In this document: positions 15,455-23,581 of the stretch, piece by piece
Layout of the letters: every line of letters begins with the position of its first letter
How positions within the stretch are numbered: the stretch's first letter is position 1
DNA from: Streptomyces sp. H39-S7
GTDB taxonomy: Bacteria; Actinomycetota; Actinomycetes; Streptomycetales; Streptomycetaceae
Assembly (NCBI RefSeq): GCF_027158205.1
Contig: NZ_JAPVLU010000064.1
Location: forward strand, 1 to 37,960
DNA: 37,960 nt
Direction: 5' to 3'
Position numbers and translations under genes: made by a program
Notes under the pieces: model-generated
The model's input: the letters and a program-made list of their open reading frames with translations, nothing else
Database searches by the model: none
What the model was told of the DNA's origin: nothing

Positions 15455-16498
15455 GTGAAGAAGACGACGACTCGCCTGGCGGACGGCCGCGAGCTGCTCT
15501 ACTACGACTCCCGCGACGACGCGGTGCGCGACGCCGTGGACCGGCGCCCGCTGGACGCGGTCGCCACGTCCTCGGAGCTCCGCCGCGATCCGCTGCTGGG
15601 CGACACCGTCGCCGTCGCCTCCCACCGGCAGGGCCGCATCTACCACCCGCCGGCCGACGAGTGCCCGCTCTGCCCGTCGCGCGACGGCCGGCTCAGCGAG
15701 ATCCCGGCGGCCGAATACGACGTCGCCGTCTTCGAGAACCGCTTCCCCTCCCTCGCGGGCGACTCGGGCCGCTGCGAGGTGGTCTGCTTCACCTCCGACC
15801 ACGACGCCTCGTTCGCCGACCTCACCCCCGAGCAGGCCGGGCTGGTGCTCGACGCCTGGACCGACCGCACGGCCGAGCTGTCCCAGCTCCCCGGCGTCGA
15901 GCAGGTCTTCTGCTTCGAGAACCGCGGCAAGGAGATCGGCGTCACCCTCGGCCACCCGCACGGCCAGATCTACGCCTATCCGTTCACCACCCCGCGCACC
16001 GAGCTGATGCTGCGCTCGCTGGCCGAGCACCGGGAGCGCACCGGCGGCAACCTCTTCGACGACGTACTCGCCGACGAGCGCGCCGACGGCCGCCGCGTCG
16101 TACTGGCCACCGGGCACTGGACGGCGTTCGTGCCGTACGCGGCGCACTGGCCCTACGAGGTGCACCTCTACCCGAACCGCCGGGTGCCGGACCTGCTGGG
16201 GCTCGACGAGGACGCGCGCACAGAGTTCCCACATGTCTATCTGGAACTCTTGAAGCGCTTCGACCGGATCTTCGGGGAGGGCGAACCGCGCACGCCGTAC
16301 ATCGCGGGCTGGCACCAGGCGCCCTTCGGGGCGGCCGACCGGGGCGATTTCGCGCTGCACCTCGAGCTTTTCACCGTCCGCCGCACTTCCGGCAAGCTGA
16401 AATTCCTCGCGGGTTCCGAATCCGGCATGAGTGTGTTCATCAACGACGTGCCACCGGAAACCGCGGCACAGCGACTGCGAGAGGTAGCGAGCCAGTGA
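15455..16498 (+). CDS. galT: Galactose-1-phosphate uridylyltransferase
   Basis: GalT exchanges UMP between UDP-glucose and galactose-1-phosphate in the Leloir pathway. The 347-residue HIT-superfamily protein has the active-site GHPHGQIYAYP, with His169 as the expected nucleophile of HPHGQ, and a zinc-type CPLC (Cys70, Cys73). FENRFPSL and the C-terminal HLYPNRR and GWHQAPF segments are also typical. The GTG at 15455 follows GGGG/CCGGA purine-rich sequence. It overlaps galE by 4 nt (GTGA), and galE overlaps galK in the same way, so the three are translated together. Confidence 0.96.
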   Translation: MKKTTTRLADGRELLYYDSRDDAVRDAVDRRPLDAVATSSELRRDPLLGDTVAVASHRQGRIYHPPADECPLCPSRDGRLSEIPAAEYDVAVFENRFPSLAGDSGRCEVVCFTSDHDASFADLTPEQAGLVLDAWTDRTAELSQLPGVEQVFCFENRGKEIGVTLGHPHGQIYAYPFTTPRTELMLRSLAEHRERTGGNLFDDVLADERADGRRVVLATGHWTAFVPYAAHWPYEVHLYPNRRVPDLLGLDEDARTEFPHVYLELLKRFDRIFGEGEPRTPYIAGWHQAPFGAADRGDFALHLELFTVRRTSGKLKFLAGSESGMSVFINDVPPETAAQRLREVASQ

Positions 16499-17493
16499 GC
16501 ACCCCCATGAAGGTCCTGGTGACCGGCGGCGCCGGTTACGTCGGCAGCGTCGTCACGGCGCACCTGCTGGAAGCCGGCCACCGGGTCACCGTCCTCGACG
16601 ACCTGTCGACGGGCTTCCGCGAGGGCGTGCCGGCCGGCGCCGCCTTCGTCGAGGGACGGATCCAGGACGCGGGGAAGGTGCTCGACTCCTCGTTCGACGC
16701 CGTGCTGCACTTCGCCGCCTCCTCGCAGGTCGGCGAGTCGGTCGCCGACCCGGGCAAGTACTGGCGCAACAACGTGGCGGGCTCCATGGAGCTGCTCGCC
16801 GCGATGCGCGAGTGCGGGGTCCGCCGGCTCGTCTTCTCCTCGACGGCCGCGACCTACGGCGAGCCGAAGTCCGTCCCGATCACCGAGGACGACGCGACCG
16901 CGCCGACCAATCCCTACGGCGCCACCAAGCTCGCCGTCGACCACATGATCACCGGCGAGGCGGCGGCGCACGGGCTGACCGCCGTCTCCCTGCGGTACTT
17001 CAACGTGGCCGGGGCGTACCGGTCGCTCTCCGGCGGCATGATCGGCGAGCGGCACGACCCCGAGTCGCACCTCATCCCGCTGGTCCTCCAGGTCGCGCAG
17101 GGCCGCCGCGAGGCGATCTCCGTCTACGGCGACGACTACCCGACCCCGGACGGGACCTGCGTCCGCGACTACATCCACGTCGCCGACCTCGCGCAGGCGC
17201 ACCTGCTGGCGCTGACCGCGGGCGCCGAGGGCGAGCACCTCATCTGCAACCTCGGCAACGGTGAGGGCTTCTCCGTGCGCCAGGTCGTCGAGACCGTCCG
17301 GCAGGTCACCGGTCACCCGGTCCCCGAGGTCACCGTCGCGCGCCGCGGTGGCGATCCGGCCGTGCTGGTCGCGTCCGCCGACCGGGCCCGCCGGGTCCTC
17401 GGCTGGCGTCCGACCCGGCCGGATCTCGCCGAAATCGTCCAGGACGCATGGGCGTTCGCCCAGCGCGGGGAGAACCAGGAGACCGCCAAGTGA
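16495..17493 (+). CDS. galE: UDP-glucose 4-epimerase
   Basis: GalE interconverts UDP-galactose and UDP-glucose with tightly bound NAD. The 332-residue extended SDR shows GGAGYVG (11-17), the Ser-Ser-Thr of VFSSTAATYGEP (115-117) and the catalytic Tyr141 and Lys145 (YGATK). NVAGAYRS and the C-terminal GWRPTRPDL segment are as in the family. The GTG at 16495 overlaps the galT stop; the ATG four codons later (16507) is an alternative start. Its stop overlaps the galK GTG by 4 nt. Confidence 0.96.
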   Translation: MSTPMKVLVTGGAGYVGSVVTAHLLEAGHRVTVLDDLSTGFREGVPAGAAFVEGRIQDAGKVLDSSFDAVLHFAASSQVGESVADPGKYWRNNVAGSMELLAAMRECGVRRLVFSSTAATYGEPKSVPITEDDATAPTNPYGATKLAVDHMITGEAAAHGLTAVSLRYFNVAGAYRSLSGGMIGERHDPESHLIPLVLQVAQGRREAISVYGDDYPTPDGTCVRDYIHVADLAQAHLLALTAGAEGEHLICNLGNGEGFSVRQVVETVRQVTGHPVPEVTVARRGGDPAVLVASADRARRVLGWRPTRPDLAEIVQDAWAFAQRGENQETAK

Positions 17494-18632
17494 CCGTGTT
17501 CGAGAAGGTGTTCGGCACCGCACCGGAGGGCGTGTGGGCCGCGCCCGGCCGCGTGAACCTGATCGGTGAGCACACCGACTACAACGACGGCTTCGTGATG
17601 CCGTTCGCGCTGCCGCACACCACCGTGGCCTCGGTCGCCCGCCGCGACGACGGCCTGCTGCGCGTGCACTCCGGCGACATGCCCGGCGGCATCGTCGAAC
17701 TGCGGCTCGACGAGCTGACGCCCGGCAGGGACGACGGCTGGGCCTCGTACCCGGCGGGCGTGGTGTGGGCGCTGCGCGAGGCGGGCCACCGGCTCACCGG
17801 CGCGGACATCCACTACGAGAGCACGGTCCCCACCGGTGCCGGCCTGTCCTCGTCCGCCGCGCTGGAGGTCGTGACCGCCCTCGCCCTCAACGACCTGCAC
17901 GGCCTCGGGGTGGAGCGGCCCGCGATGGCGCTGCTGTGCCAGCGCGCCGAGAACGTCTACGTCGGCGCTCCCACCGGGATCATGGACCAGACCGCGTCCG
18001 CCTGCTGCACCGCGGGACACGCCCTGTTCGTGGACACCCGCGACGGATCGCAGCGCCAGGTGCCGCTGGACCTGGCGGCGGAGGGGATGCGGCTGCTGGT
18101 CGTGGACACCCGCGTCAAGCACGCGCACAGCGACGGTTCGTACGCCGAGCGCCGGGCGGGATGCGAGGCCGGCGCCGCCGCCCTCGGGGTCCCCGCGCTG
18201 CGCGACATCCCCTTCGACGGCCTGGCCGCGGCCCTCGACCGGCTGCGCCAGGGCGGGCACGACGAGAGCATCCTCGGACTCGTCCGCCACATCGTCACCG
18301 AGAACCACCGCGTCGAGCAGGTCATCGAGCTGCTGGACGCCGGCCGCACCCGGGACATCGGGGCGGTACTGACGGCCGGTCATGTCTCGCTGCGCGACGA
18401 CTTCCGGATCTCCTGCGCCGAGTTGGACCTCGTCGTCGACACCGCCAACGCCTCCGGCGCGCTGGGCGCGCGGATGACGGGCGGCGGGTTCGGCGGTTCG
18501 GCCATCGTCCTCGCGGAGAGCGACGCGGCGGAGAAGATCACCGAGGCGGTCGTCTCGGCCTTCGCGGCCGCGGGCCTCCAGGAGCCGCGGGTCTTCACGG
18601 CGGTCCCGTCGGCGGGCGCCCGCAAGGTCTGA
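17490..18632 (+). CDS. galK: Galactokinase
   Basis: GalK phosphorylates galactose at C1 with ATP, the first Leloir step. The 380-residue GHMP kinase has the galactokinase signature GRVNLIGEHTDYNDG (20-34), the ATP loop PTGAGLSSSAAL (114-125), the region PTGIMDQTAS that carries the catalytic Asp, and MTGGGFGG near the C-terminus. The GTG at 17490 overlaps the galE stop (GTGA). The gene order galT-galE-galK is the one known from Streptomyces. A GC-rich stretch with four CCGG units follows (18646-18661), but no clear terminator was found. Confidence 0.96.
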   Translation: MTVFEKVFGTAPEGVWAAPGRVNLIGEHTDYNDGFVMPFALPHTTVASVARRDDGLLRVHSGDMPGGIVELRLDELTPGRDDGWASYPAGVVWALREAGHRLTGADIHYESTVPTGAGLSSSAALEVVTALALNDLHGLGVERPAMALLCQRAENVYVGAPTGIMDQTASACCTAGHALFVDTRDGSQRQVPLDLAAEGMRLLVVDTRVKHAHSDGSYAERRAGCEAGAAALGVPALRDIPFDGLAAALDRLRQGGHDESILGLVRHIVTENHRVEQVIELLDAGRTRDIGAVLTAGHVSLRDDFRISCAELDLVVDTANASGALGARMTGGGFGGSAIVLAESDAAEKITEAVVSAFAAAGLQEPRVFTAVPSAGARKV

Positions 18633-19002
18633 CCCGCCCTGTTCTCCGGCCGGCCGGCCGGTCGGACGTCCCCCTGCCGGGTCGTCCCAAACCCCGACCG
18701 GCCGGATTCCGCCACGGATTCGAAGCACCAACGTTCCCGCGCGCCCCATGGGTTGGCCGAATGCATCCACTGCTACCGGCCACTTCTGCCAATCGGGCGC
18801 TATCGGCGCCCCCGGCCCCTACGCTTCTGACACAGCGCCGGTGGGGGCCGGTGCGATCAGGGGGCGAGACGCAAGGATTCGGCACCCGGAACAGGCACCT
18901 CGGACGCGCTTCGACGGCGGTCGTGCGGGGCTGTGGTGGTACATCCTGTTTCCGGGCGCCGGATCCCATGCGATCGCAATCCCAACCGTGGGGGAGGGCA
19001 AC
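18633..19002 (+). promoter_or_regulatory. Intergenic region after galK, upstream of the second response regulator
   Basis: This 370-nt stretch contains no convincing gene. A 16-nt run of four CCGG units lies at 18646-18661 and could fold as part of a gal terminator. TACGCT at 18820-18825 is a candidate -10 for the downstream regulator, with no good -35. GGGGAGGGC at 18991-18999 is the ribosome binding site for the ATG at 19003. Confidence 0.4.
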
Positions 19003-19860
19003 ATGCCGGGAGTGGGGCCCGTGGGACGCATTCGTGTTCTCGTCGTGGACGATCACCGCATCTTCGCAGAGTCGCTGGCGGCCGCACTCGCGGCGGAGCC
19101 GGACGTCGACGTGTCGGCGGCAGGCAGCGGCCCCGCCGCGCAGCGCTGTCTGGAGCGCGCGGTGGCCGACAACCGCAGGTACGACGTGCTGCTGGTGGAC
19201 GCCGACCTCGGCGCGGTCCTCCGCGCGGGGAGCCCGGTGGGCGCGGGAGCGCTGACGGCGGTACCGCGGCTCGTGCCGGAGGCGCGCCAGGGCGACCATC
19301 CCGGCCCGCCGGTGGCCGCGGTCCCGGAGCAACTGGTCGACGGGATCGGCCTGGTGGAGCGGGTCCGCTCGGAGTATCCCTCGACGCGCACCGTGGTGCT
19401 GGCCGAGCGGGACGACGCGCGGCGCGCGGCCCGCGCGCTGCAGGCCGGGGCCTCCGGCTGGGTCGCCAAGGACTGTTCGCTGTCCCGGCTGCTGGCCGTG
19501 ATGCGCGGTGTGCTGCGGGACGAGACGCATCTGCCGCCCGCGCTGCTCACCGGAGTGCTGCGGGAGCTGACCGCGGCCCGCCGGCACCGCACCGAGAGCG
19601 AGCGGCTGGTGGAGTCGCTGACGCCGCGCGAGCAGGAGGTGCTGCGCTGCATGGTGGCGGGGCTCGGCCGCAAGGCGGTCGCCGAGCGGCTGTTCCTGTC
19701 CCCGCACACCGTCCGCACCCATATGCAGAACGTGCTGGGGAAGCTGGGCGTGCACTCGACGCTGGCGGCGGTCGCGCTGGCGCGCCGGGCCGGTGTCGGA
19801 CCGGTGGAACTGGTCCCGTCAGCCGGGGATGTTGTCGAACGGAGCGGTCAGCTGTCGTAG
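19003..19860 (+). CDS. Orphan NarL/LuxR-type response regulator with insertion in the receiver
   Basis: A 285-residue regulator. The receiver has Asp16-Asp17, the phospho-acceptor Asp66 (LLVDADLG) and Lys156 (GWVAKD), so phosphorylation is possible. Between Asp66 and the helix-3 segment VDGIGLVERVRSEYP (about 112-126) there is an extra stretch of about 40 residues, rich in Gly, Pro and Ala (about 70-110), absent from normal receivers. The switch Ser/Thr position is Ala134. The LuxR HTH is at about 205-262. The ATG at 19003 has a strong GGGGAGGG. No cognate kinase is adjacent. Its 3' end overlaps the convergent marR gene by 42 nt. Confidence 0.9.
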   Translation: MPGVGPVGRIRVLVVDDHRIFAESLAAALAAEPDVDVSAAGSGPAAQRCLERAVADNRRYDVLLVDADLGAVLRAGSPVGAGALTAVPRLVPEARQGDHPGPPVAAVPEQLVDGIGLVERVRSEYPSTRTVVLAERDDARRAARALQAGASGWVAKDCSLSRLLAVMRGVLRDETHLPPALLTGVLRELTAARRHRTESERLVESLTPREQEVLRCMVAGLGRKAVAERLFLSPHTVRTHMQNVLGKLGVHSTLAAVALARRAGVGPVELVPSAGDVVERSGQLS

Positions 19861-20316
19861 CAGCGCCGCGAGGTCGCCGCGCTGGCGGTCCGTCAGTTCA
19901 CCGAGGATGGACCGCTCCTGGGCGAGCAGCCCGGCCAGCGCCTGGTCGGCGCGCTCGCGGCCCTCGGGGGTGAGCCGGACGAGCACTCCCCGCCGGTCCG
20001 AAGGGTCCGGCAGCCGCTCCACCAGGCCCTTCTGAGCGAGCCTGTCGATCCGGTTGGTCATCGTGCCGGACGTGACGAGGGTCTGCGTCAGCAGTTGCCC
20101 GGGGGAGAGCTGGTACGGGTCGCCGGTGCGGCGCAGCGAGGTGAGCACGTCGAACTCCCACGGCTCCAGGCTGTGCTCGGAGAAGGCCAGCCGCCGGGCC
20201 CGGTCCAGGTGGCGTGCGAGCCTGCTGACGCGGCTGAGCACCTCGAGCGGTTCCACGTCGAGGTCGGGGCGCTCTCGGCGCCATGCAGCGACCAGCCGGT
20301 CGACCTCGTCCTCCAT
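19819..20316 (-). CDS. MarR family transcriptional regulator
   Basis: A 165-residue winged-helix regulator. The core (about residues 30-130) has LEPWEFDVLTSLRRTG, LLTQTLVTSGTMTNRIDRLAQKGLVER and the wing PDPSDRRGVLVRLTPEGR, all typical of MarR proteins. It is divergent from a SAM methyltransferase gene, and a 14-bp palindrome lies between them, so it probably represses both itself and that operon in response to a small ligand. The ATG at 20316 is 7 nt after TACACT on the minus strand, which suggests a leaderless transcript. Its last 42 nt overlap the end of the convergent response regulator gene. Confidence 0.93.
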   Translation of the reverse strand: MEDEVDRLVAAWRRERPDLDVEPLEVLSRVSRLARHLDRARRLAFSEHSLEPWEFDVLTSLRRTGDPYQLSPGQLLTQTLVTSGTMTNRIDRLAQKGLVERLPDPSDRRGVLVRLTPEGRERADQALAGLLAQERSILGELTDRQRGDLAALLRQLTAPFDNIPG

Positions 20317-20323
20317 GACGATC

Positions 20324-20365
20324 AGTGTAGTGGTTCTGTCGATATGAAGTCTCTTGACGTCAAGA
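20324..20365. promoter_or_regulatory. marR/methyltransferase divergent control region with palindromic operator
   Basis: TCTTGACGTCAAGA at 20352-20365 is a perfect 14-bp palindrome of the kind bound by MarR dimers; its centre contains TTGACG on both strands, which could act as a -35. TACACT (minus strand, 20329-20324) is 7 nt from the marR ATG. The site is well placed to block transcription both ways. Confidence 0.65.
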
Positions 20366-20427
20366 TAAAATATGGGGCACGGTAGGGGACGTCAGCAGAC
20401 CGTCGGATCCGCCAGGGAGGCAGAAAC

Positions 20428-21252
20428 GTGCCGTCAGCAGCACCCGCCTGGGACCCCCAGCAGTACCTGCACCACACCGACCACCGCACCCGCCCCTTCC
20501 ACGAGCTGCTCGCCCGGGTGCCCGCCCTCCCGGGGCCGGCACCGCGCATCGCGGACATCGGCTGCGGTCCCGGCAACGTCACCACGCAGCTCGGTCACCG
20601 CTGGCCGGCCGCCCGCGTCACCGGCTTCGACAACTCGCCCGAGATGCTGGAAGCGGCCCGCGCCTACGCGGGTCCGACCCCCGGCGGGGGACACCTGGAC
20701 TTCCGGGCCGCCGACGCCGCGCACTGGGCGCCGGAGGAGACCTACGACCTCATCATCGCCAATGCCGCCCTGCAATGGGTCGAGGGCCACGCCGACCGCT
20801 TCCCCGACTGGCTGGGCCACCTGGCCCCCGGCGGAACCCTCGCGTTCCAGGTCCCCGGCAACTACAGCGCCCCCAGCCACATCCTCCTCGCCGAACTCTG
20901 CGCGGCCCCGAAATGGCGGGCCCGGCTGGGCGACAGCGCCGACCGCCGCGTCCTGACCCTCGAACCGGATGAGTACTTCCAGCACCTGACCTGCCTCGGC
21001 TGCGAGACCGACGTCTGGGAGACCACGTACCTGCACCACCTCCAGGGTCCCGACCCGGTGCTCGAATGGACGAAGGGCACCGCGCTGCGCCCCGTGCTGA
21101 CCGCCCTCGGGGACGACCGCGCCGCCCGCGAGGAGTTCCTCGCCGAGTACGCCGCACTGCTGCGCACGGCGTATCCGGCCGGTCCGCACGGCACGGTCTT
21201 CCCGTTCCGCCGGATCTTCGTGGTCGCGCGCAAGGAGGCGGTGTTCGCGTGA
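20428..21252 (+). CDS. SAM-dependent methyltransferase, trans-aconitate 2-methyltransferase type
   Basis: A 274-residue class I methyltransferase. The SAM loop is IADIGCGPGNVTTQLG (about residues 35-50), followed by GFDNSPEMLE, the acidic loop after beta-2. DLIIANAALQWVEGH and LAPGGTLAFQVPGNYSAPSH match the trans-aconitate methyltransferase (Tam) group, which esterifies trans-aconitate and related tricarboxylates. The substrate is inferred from overall similarity only. The GTG at 20428 follows GGGAGGC. It overlaps the downstream VOC gene by 4 nt (GTGA) and is divergent from marR. Confidence 0.88.
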   Translation: MPSAAPAWDPQQYLHHTDHRTRPFHELLARVPALPGPAPRIADIGCGPGNVTTQLGHRWPAARVTGFDNSPEMLEAARAYAGPTPGGGHLDFRAADAAHWAPEETYDLIIANAALQWVEGHADRFPDWLGHLAPGGTLAFQVPGNYSAPSHILLAELCAAPKWRARLGDSADRRVLTLEPDEYFQHLTCLGCETDVWETTYLHHLQGPDPVLEWTKGTALRPVLTALGDDRAAREEFLAEYAALLRTAYPAGPHGTVFPFRRIFVVARKEAVFA

Positions 21253-21614
21253 TCAGCGCCCTCGACCACGTACAGCTCGCGGCGCCGCCCGGCAGCGAGG
21301 AGGCGCTGCGCGCCTTCTACGGGGACGTGCTCGGCATGACCGAACTCCCCAAGCCGCCGGTGCTCGCCGCCCGCGGCGGCTGCTGGTTCGGCTCCGGGGC
21401 GGCGCGGATCCACCTCGGTGTCGACGAGGATTTCCGCCCGGCCGGGAAGGCGCATCCGGGCATCAGGGTCGACGGCATCACCGCGTACGCCCGGCGGCTG
21501 GAGGAGCGCGGCGCGAGCGTCACGTGGGACGACAACCTCCCGGGCCACCGGCGCTTCTACTGCGACGACCCGTTCGGCAACCGCCTGGAGTTCCTGGAAC
21601 CGGACCCGGCGTGA
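21249..21614 (+). CDS. VOC-family (glyoxalase/dioxygenase fold) protein
   Basis: A 121-residue protein of the vicinal oxygen chelate fold. It begins ALDHVQLAAP with a likely metal-binding His7, continues with FYGDVLGMTELPKP, has a central GAARIHLGVDEDF and ends FGNRLEFLEP, where the second Glu ligand is expected. Members include glyoxalase I, dioxygenases and resistance proteins, and the activity cannot be told from the sequence. The GTG overlaps the methyltransferase stop, so it is translated with it. Confidence 0.88.
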   Translation: MISALDHVQLAAPPGSEEALRAFYGDVLGMTELPKPPVLAARGGCWFGSGAARIHLGVDEDFRPAGKAHPGIRVDGITAYARRLEERGASVTWDDNLPGHRRFYCDDPFGNRLEFLEPDPA

Positions 21615-21728
21615 GGGCCGCCGGACCTGTCAGCGCGCGGACCGGCATCACGCGTCCGGGTGATGTGACCGACGGTGCCGCCCGCTACGGTGAAGGCAGA
21701 CTGCAGAATCCCGTCCATGGGAGGAACC

Positions 21729-22313
21729 ATGACCGCCGAGTCCGTGCACCACTGGCCGGTGCCGCCGCAGGACGGCTACACCGTGGACGATCTGCTGACG
21801 CTGCAGGACCTCCCGCCGCACACGGAGCTGATCGACGGGAGCCTGGTGTTCGTGAGTCCGCAGCGATACTTCCACAGTGTGGTGATCGATCTGCTGGTGA
21901 GCGGCTTGCGCCGTACCGTTCCGAAGCATCTGAAGGCGGTCCGCGAGATGACCGTCATCCTGAACCGGCGCGACGGCCCGGAGCCCGATGTTTCCGTCGT
22001 ACGCGCCGAGGCGGTCACCAGCCGCCTCCAGACCCGCTTCGACGCGGCCGATGTCCTTCTCGCCGTCGAAGTCGTGTCCCCGGACTCCGAGGCACGCGAC
22101 CGCGAGACCAAGCCGCGGAAGTACGCCGCGGCGGGCATCGAGAATTTCTGGCTGGTCGAGATGGCAGGGCAGGACGCTCACCCGGTGGTCCACGTCTACG
22201 AACTCGACAAGGTCACCAAGGCATACGCCCTCACCGGAATCCACCACGACCTGCTCAAGACCGGTGTCCCGTACGACATCGACATCGACCTGGCCGCTGT
22301 CGACGAGTTCTAG
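21729..22313 (+). CDS. Uma2-family (DUF820) putative restriction-endonuclease-fold protein
   Basis: A 194-residue protein with the PD-(D/E)xK-like pattern of Uma2: YTVDDLLTLQDLPPHTELIDGSL with Glu33, PEPDVSVV (Asp87), LAVEVVSPDS (Glu114), and a KPRKYAAAGI segment carrying the Lys. Length is usual for the family. These genes occur in many copies in streptomycetes and cyanobacteria, and their role is not established. GGGAGGAA just upstream supports the ATG at 21729. TACGGT at 21686-21691 may be its -10. It stands alone. Confidence 0.88.
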   Translation: MTAESVHHWPVPPQDGYTVDDLLTLQDLPPHTELIDGSLVFVSPQRYFHSVVIDLLVSGLRRTVPKHLKAVREMTVILNRRDGPEPDVSVVRAEAVTSRLQTRFDAADVLLAVEVVSPDSEARDRETKPRKYAAAGIENFWLVEMAGQDAHPVVHVYELDKVTKAYALTGIHHDLLKTGVPYDIDIDLAAVDEF

Positions 22314-22348
22314 GTCGTGTCTGACAAATAGCGGCGTCCGCCCGGCAG

Positions 22349-22366
22349 GGGCTGGGGGCACCTCCC
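22349..22366. repeat. Copy 1 of an 18-bp dispersed repeat
   Basis: GGGCTGGGGGCACCTCCC occurs here between the Uma2 gene and a membrane-protein gene, and again at 35786-35803 inside a coding sequence. Similar short, partly palindromic elements recur in Streptomyces genomes as far as I know. The segment just upstream (22314-22340) begins with an AT-containing GTCGTGTCTGACAAATAG that is unlike its surroundings. Confidence 0.65.
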
Positions 22367-22403
22367 GGCGCGGTAGCCGGGTGCGGGTCCGGGGCGACGT
22401 GGC

Positions 22404-22898
22404 CTACAGCAGGGCGAAGGCGGCGACCATCAGGGCCGCGCCCGCCAGGCCGGCCGTCCAGGCGCTGCGGGGCATCCGCAGGCCCCCCGCGAGCACCAGG
22501 GCGGCCAGCAGGAAGGCGCCGCCGAGCGGGACCCAGGCGTACAGCACTCCGGCCCAGCCGGTGCGGACGACGGTGTCGGTGCCGGGCTTCACGGCGACCT
22601 TGAGCTTCTCGCCGGTGCGGTGGGTGACGGAACGGGTGACGGTGACCTTGGACCGCGCGGTGGCGGCTCCCGCGGGGGCGAAGGGGCCGGTGCAGGTCTT
22701 GTCGCCGCACGCGGACACCGTCATGGTGCCGCGCTCGCGGCCCTTGGAGAGCATCACGTGCTGCGCGGTGCCCCAGGACACCCACACGCCCGAGGCGAGC
22801 AGCAGGGCGACCACCGCCGACAGGATCACGGCCTTGCCGACGAGCAGCACACCCCAGGCACTCTCCGCCGCGCGGCGGCCCCGGCTCCGTTTGACCAT
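22404..22898 (-). CDS. Hypothetical membrane protein
   Basis: A 164-residue protein of unknown function. After a basic start (MVKRSRGRRAAES) it has one membrane segment (about residues 13-40, WGVLLVGKAVILSAVVALLL), an extracytoplasmic middle of about 80 residues with a Cys pair (VSACGDKTCTG) that may form a disulfide, and two C-terminal membrane segments (LYAWVPLGGAFLLAALVLAGG and AGLAGAALMVAAFALL). The ATG at 22898 is chosen over the one at 22922 because a TTGACT-18-AAAGAT promoter ends 7 nt before it. It is convergent with the Uma2 gene. Confidence 0.78.
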   Translation of the reverse strand: MVKRSRGRRAAESAWGVLLVGKAVILSAVVALLLASGVWVSWGTAQHVMLSKGRERGTMTVSACGDKTCTGPFAPAGAATARSKVTVTRSVTHRTGEKLKVAVKPGTDTVVRTGWAGVLYAWVPLGGAFLLAALVLAGGLRMPRSAWTAGLAGAALMVAAFALL

Positions 22899-22905
22899 GC
22901 GGGCG

Positions 22906-22935
22906 ATCTTTGGCCATGACATGCCGTGGAGTCAA
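22906..22935 (-). promoter_or_regulatory. Predicted promoter of the membrane-protein gene, leaderless type
   Basis: On the minus strand TTGACT (22935-22930), an 18-nt spacer and AAAGAT (22911-22906) are followed 7 nt later by the ATG at 22898. This is the best-formed -35/-10 pair in the window with leaderless spacing. Confidence 0.55.
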
Positions 22936-22960
22936 CCGCTGTGGTGCACAGCGGGCACCG

Positions 22961-23551
22961 TCAGCTGTTGTACGTGCCCTGGGCCCGCTCCAGGCCGTCG
23001 GAGATCAGCGACTCGACCGCGTCGGAGGAGCGGTCGACGAACCAGTCCAGCTCCTTGCGCTCGGCCGAGGAGAAGTCCTTCAGCACGAAGGCCGCCACGT
23101 CCATCCGGCCGGGCGGCCGTCCGATGCCGCAGCGCACCCGCAGGTAGTCGGGGCCCAGCGACTTGGTGATCGACTTCAGGCCGTTGTGGCCGTTGTCGCC
23201 GCCGCCCAGTTTCAGCCGCAGCGTCGGGTAGTCGATGTCCAGTTCGTCGTGGACGGCGATGATCTGCCCGGTGGGCACCTTGTAGAAGTCGCGCAGCCCC
23301 GTGACGGGCCCGCCGGAGAGGTTCATGAACGTCATCGGCTTGGCCAGCACGACCCGTTGGCCGGCGATCCTGCCCTCGACCACCTGGGCCCGGCTCTTGT
23401 GGGTCTTGAATCTGCCGCGGATCCGCTCCGCGAGCAGGTCGGCCACCATGAAGCCGATGTTGTGCCGGTTGCCGGCGTACTCGGGGCCGGGGTTGCCGAG
23501 CCCGGCCACCAGCCAGGGCCCCTCGGGGGCGGGTGAACTGCTCATGCTCAT
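22961..23551 (-). CDS. pth: Peptidyl-tRNA hydrolase
   Basis: Pth cleaves the ester bond of peptidyl-tRNAs that drop off ribosomes. The protein (196 residues from this start) has LVAGLGNPGPEYAGNRHNIGFM with the catalytic His of the NRHN motif. KPMTFMNLSGGPV, HDELDIDYPTLRLKLGGGDNGHNGLKSI and IGRPPGRMD, the usual signature blocks, follow. ATG codons at 23560, 23551 and 23545 are all possible; none has a strong ribosome binding site, and 23551 has GGAC upstream. It lies behind a long hairpin after rplY, the common rplY-pth neighbourhood. Confidence 0.95.
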   Translation of the reverse strand: MSMSSSPAPEGPWLVAGLGNPGPEYAGNRHNIGFMVADLLAERIRGRFKTHKSRAQVVEGRIAGQRVVLAKPMTFMNLSGGPVTGLRDFYKVPTGQIIAVHDELDIDYPTLRLKLGGGDNGHNGLKSITKSLGPDYLRVRCGIGRPPGRMDVAAFVLKDFSSAERKELDWFVDRSSDAVESLISDGLERAQGTYNS

Positions 23552-23581
23552 GCCGTCCATTCAAGTCCACTGACGTCGCAA

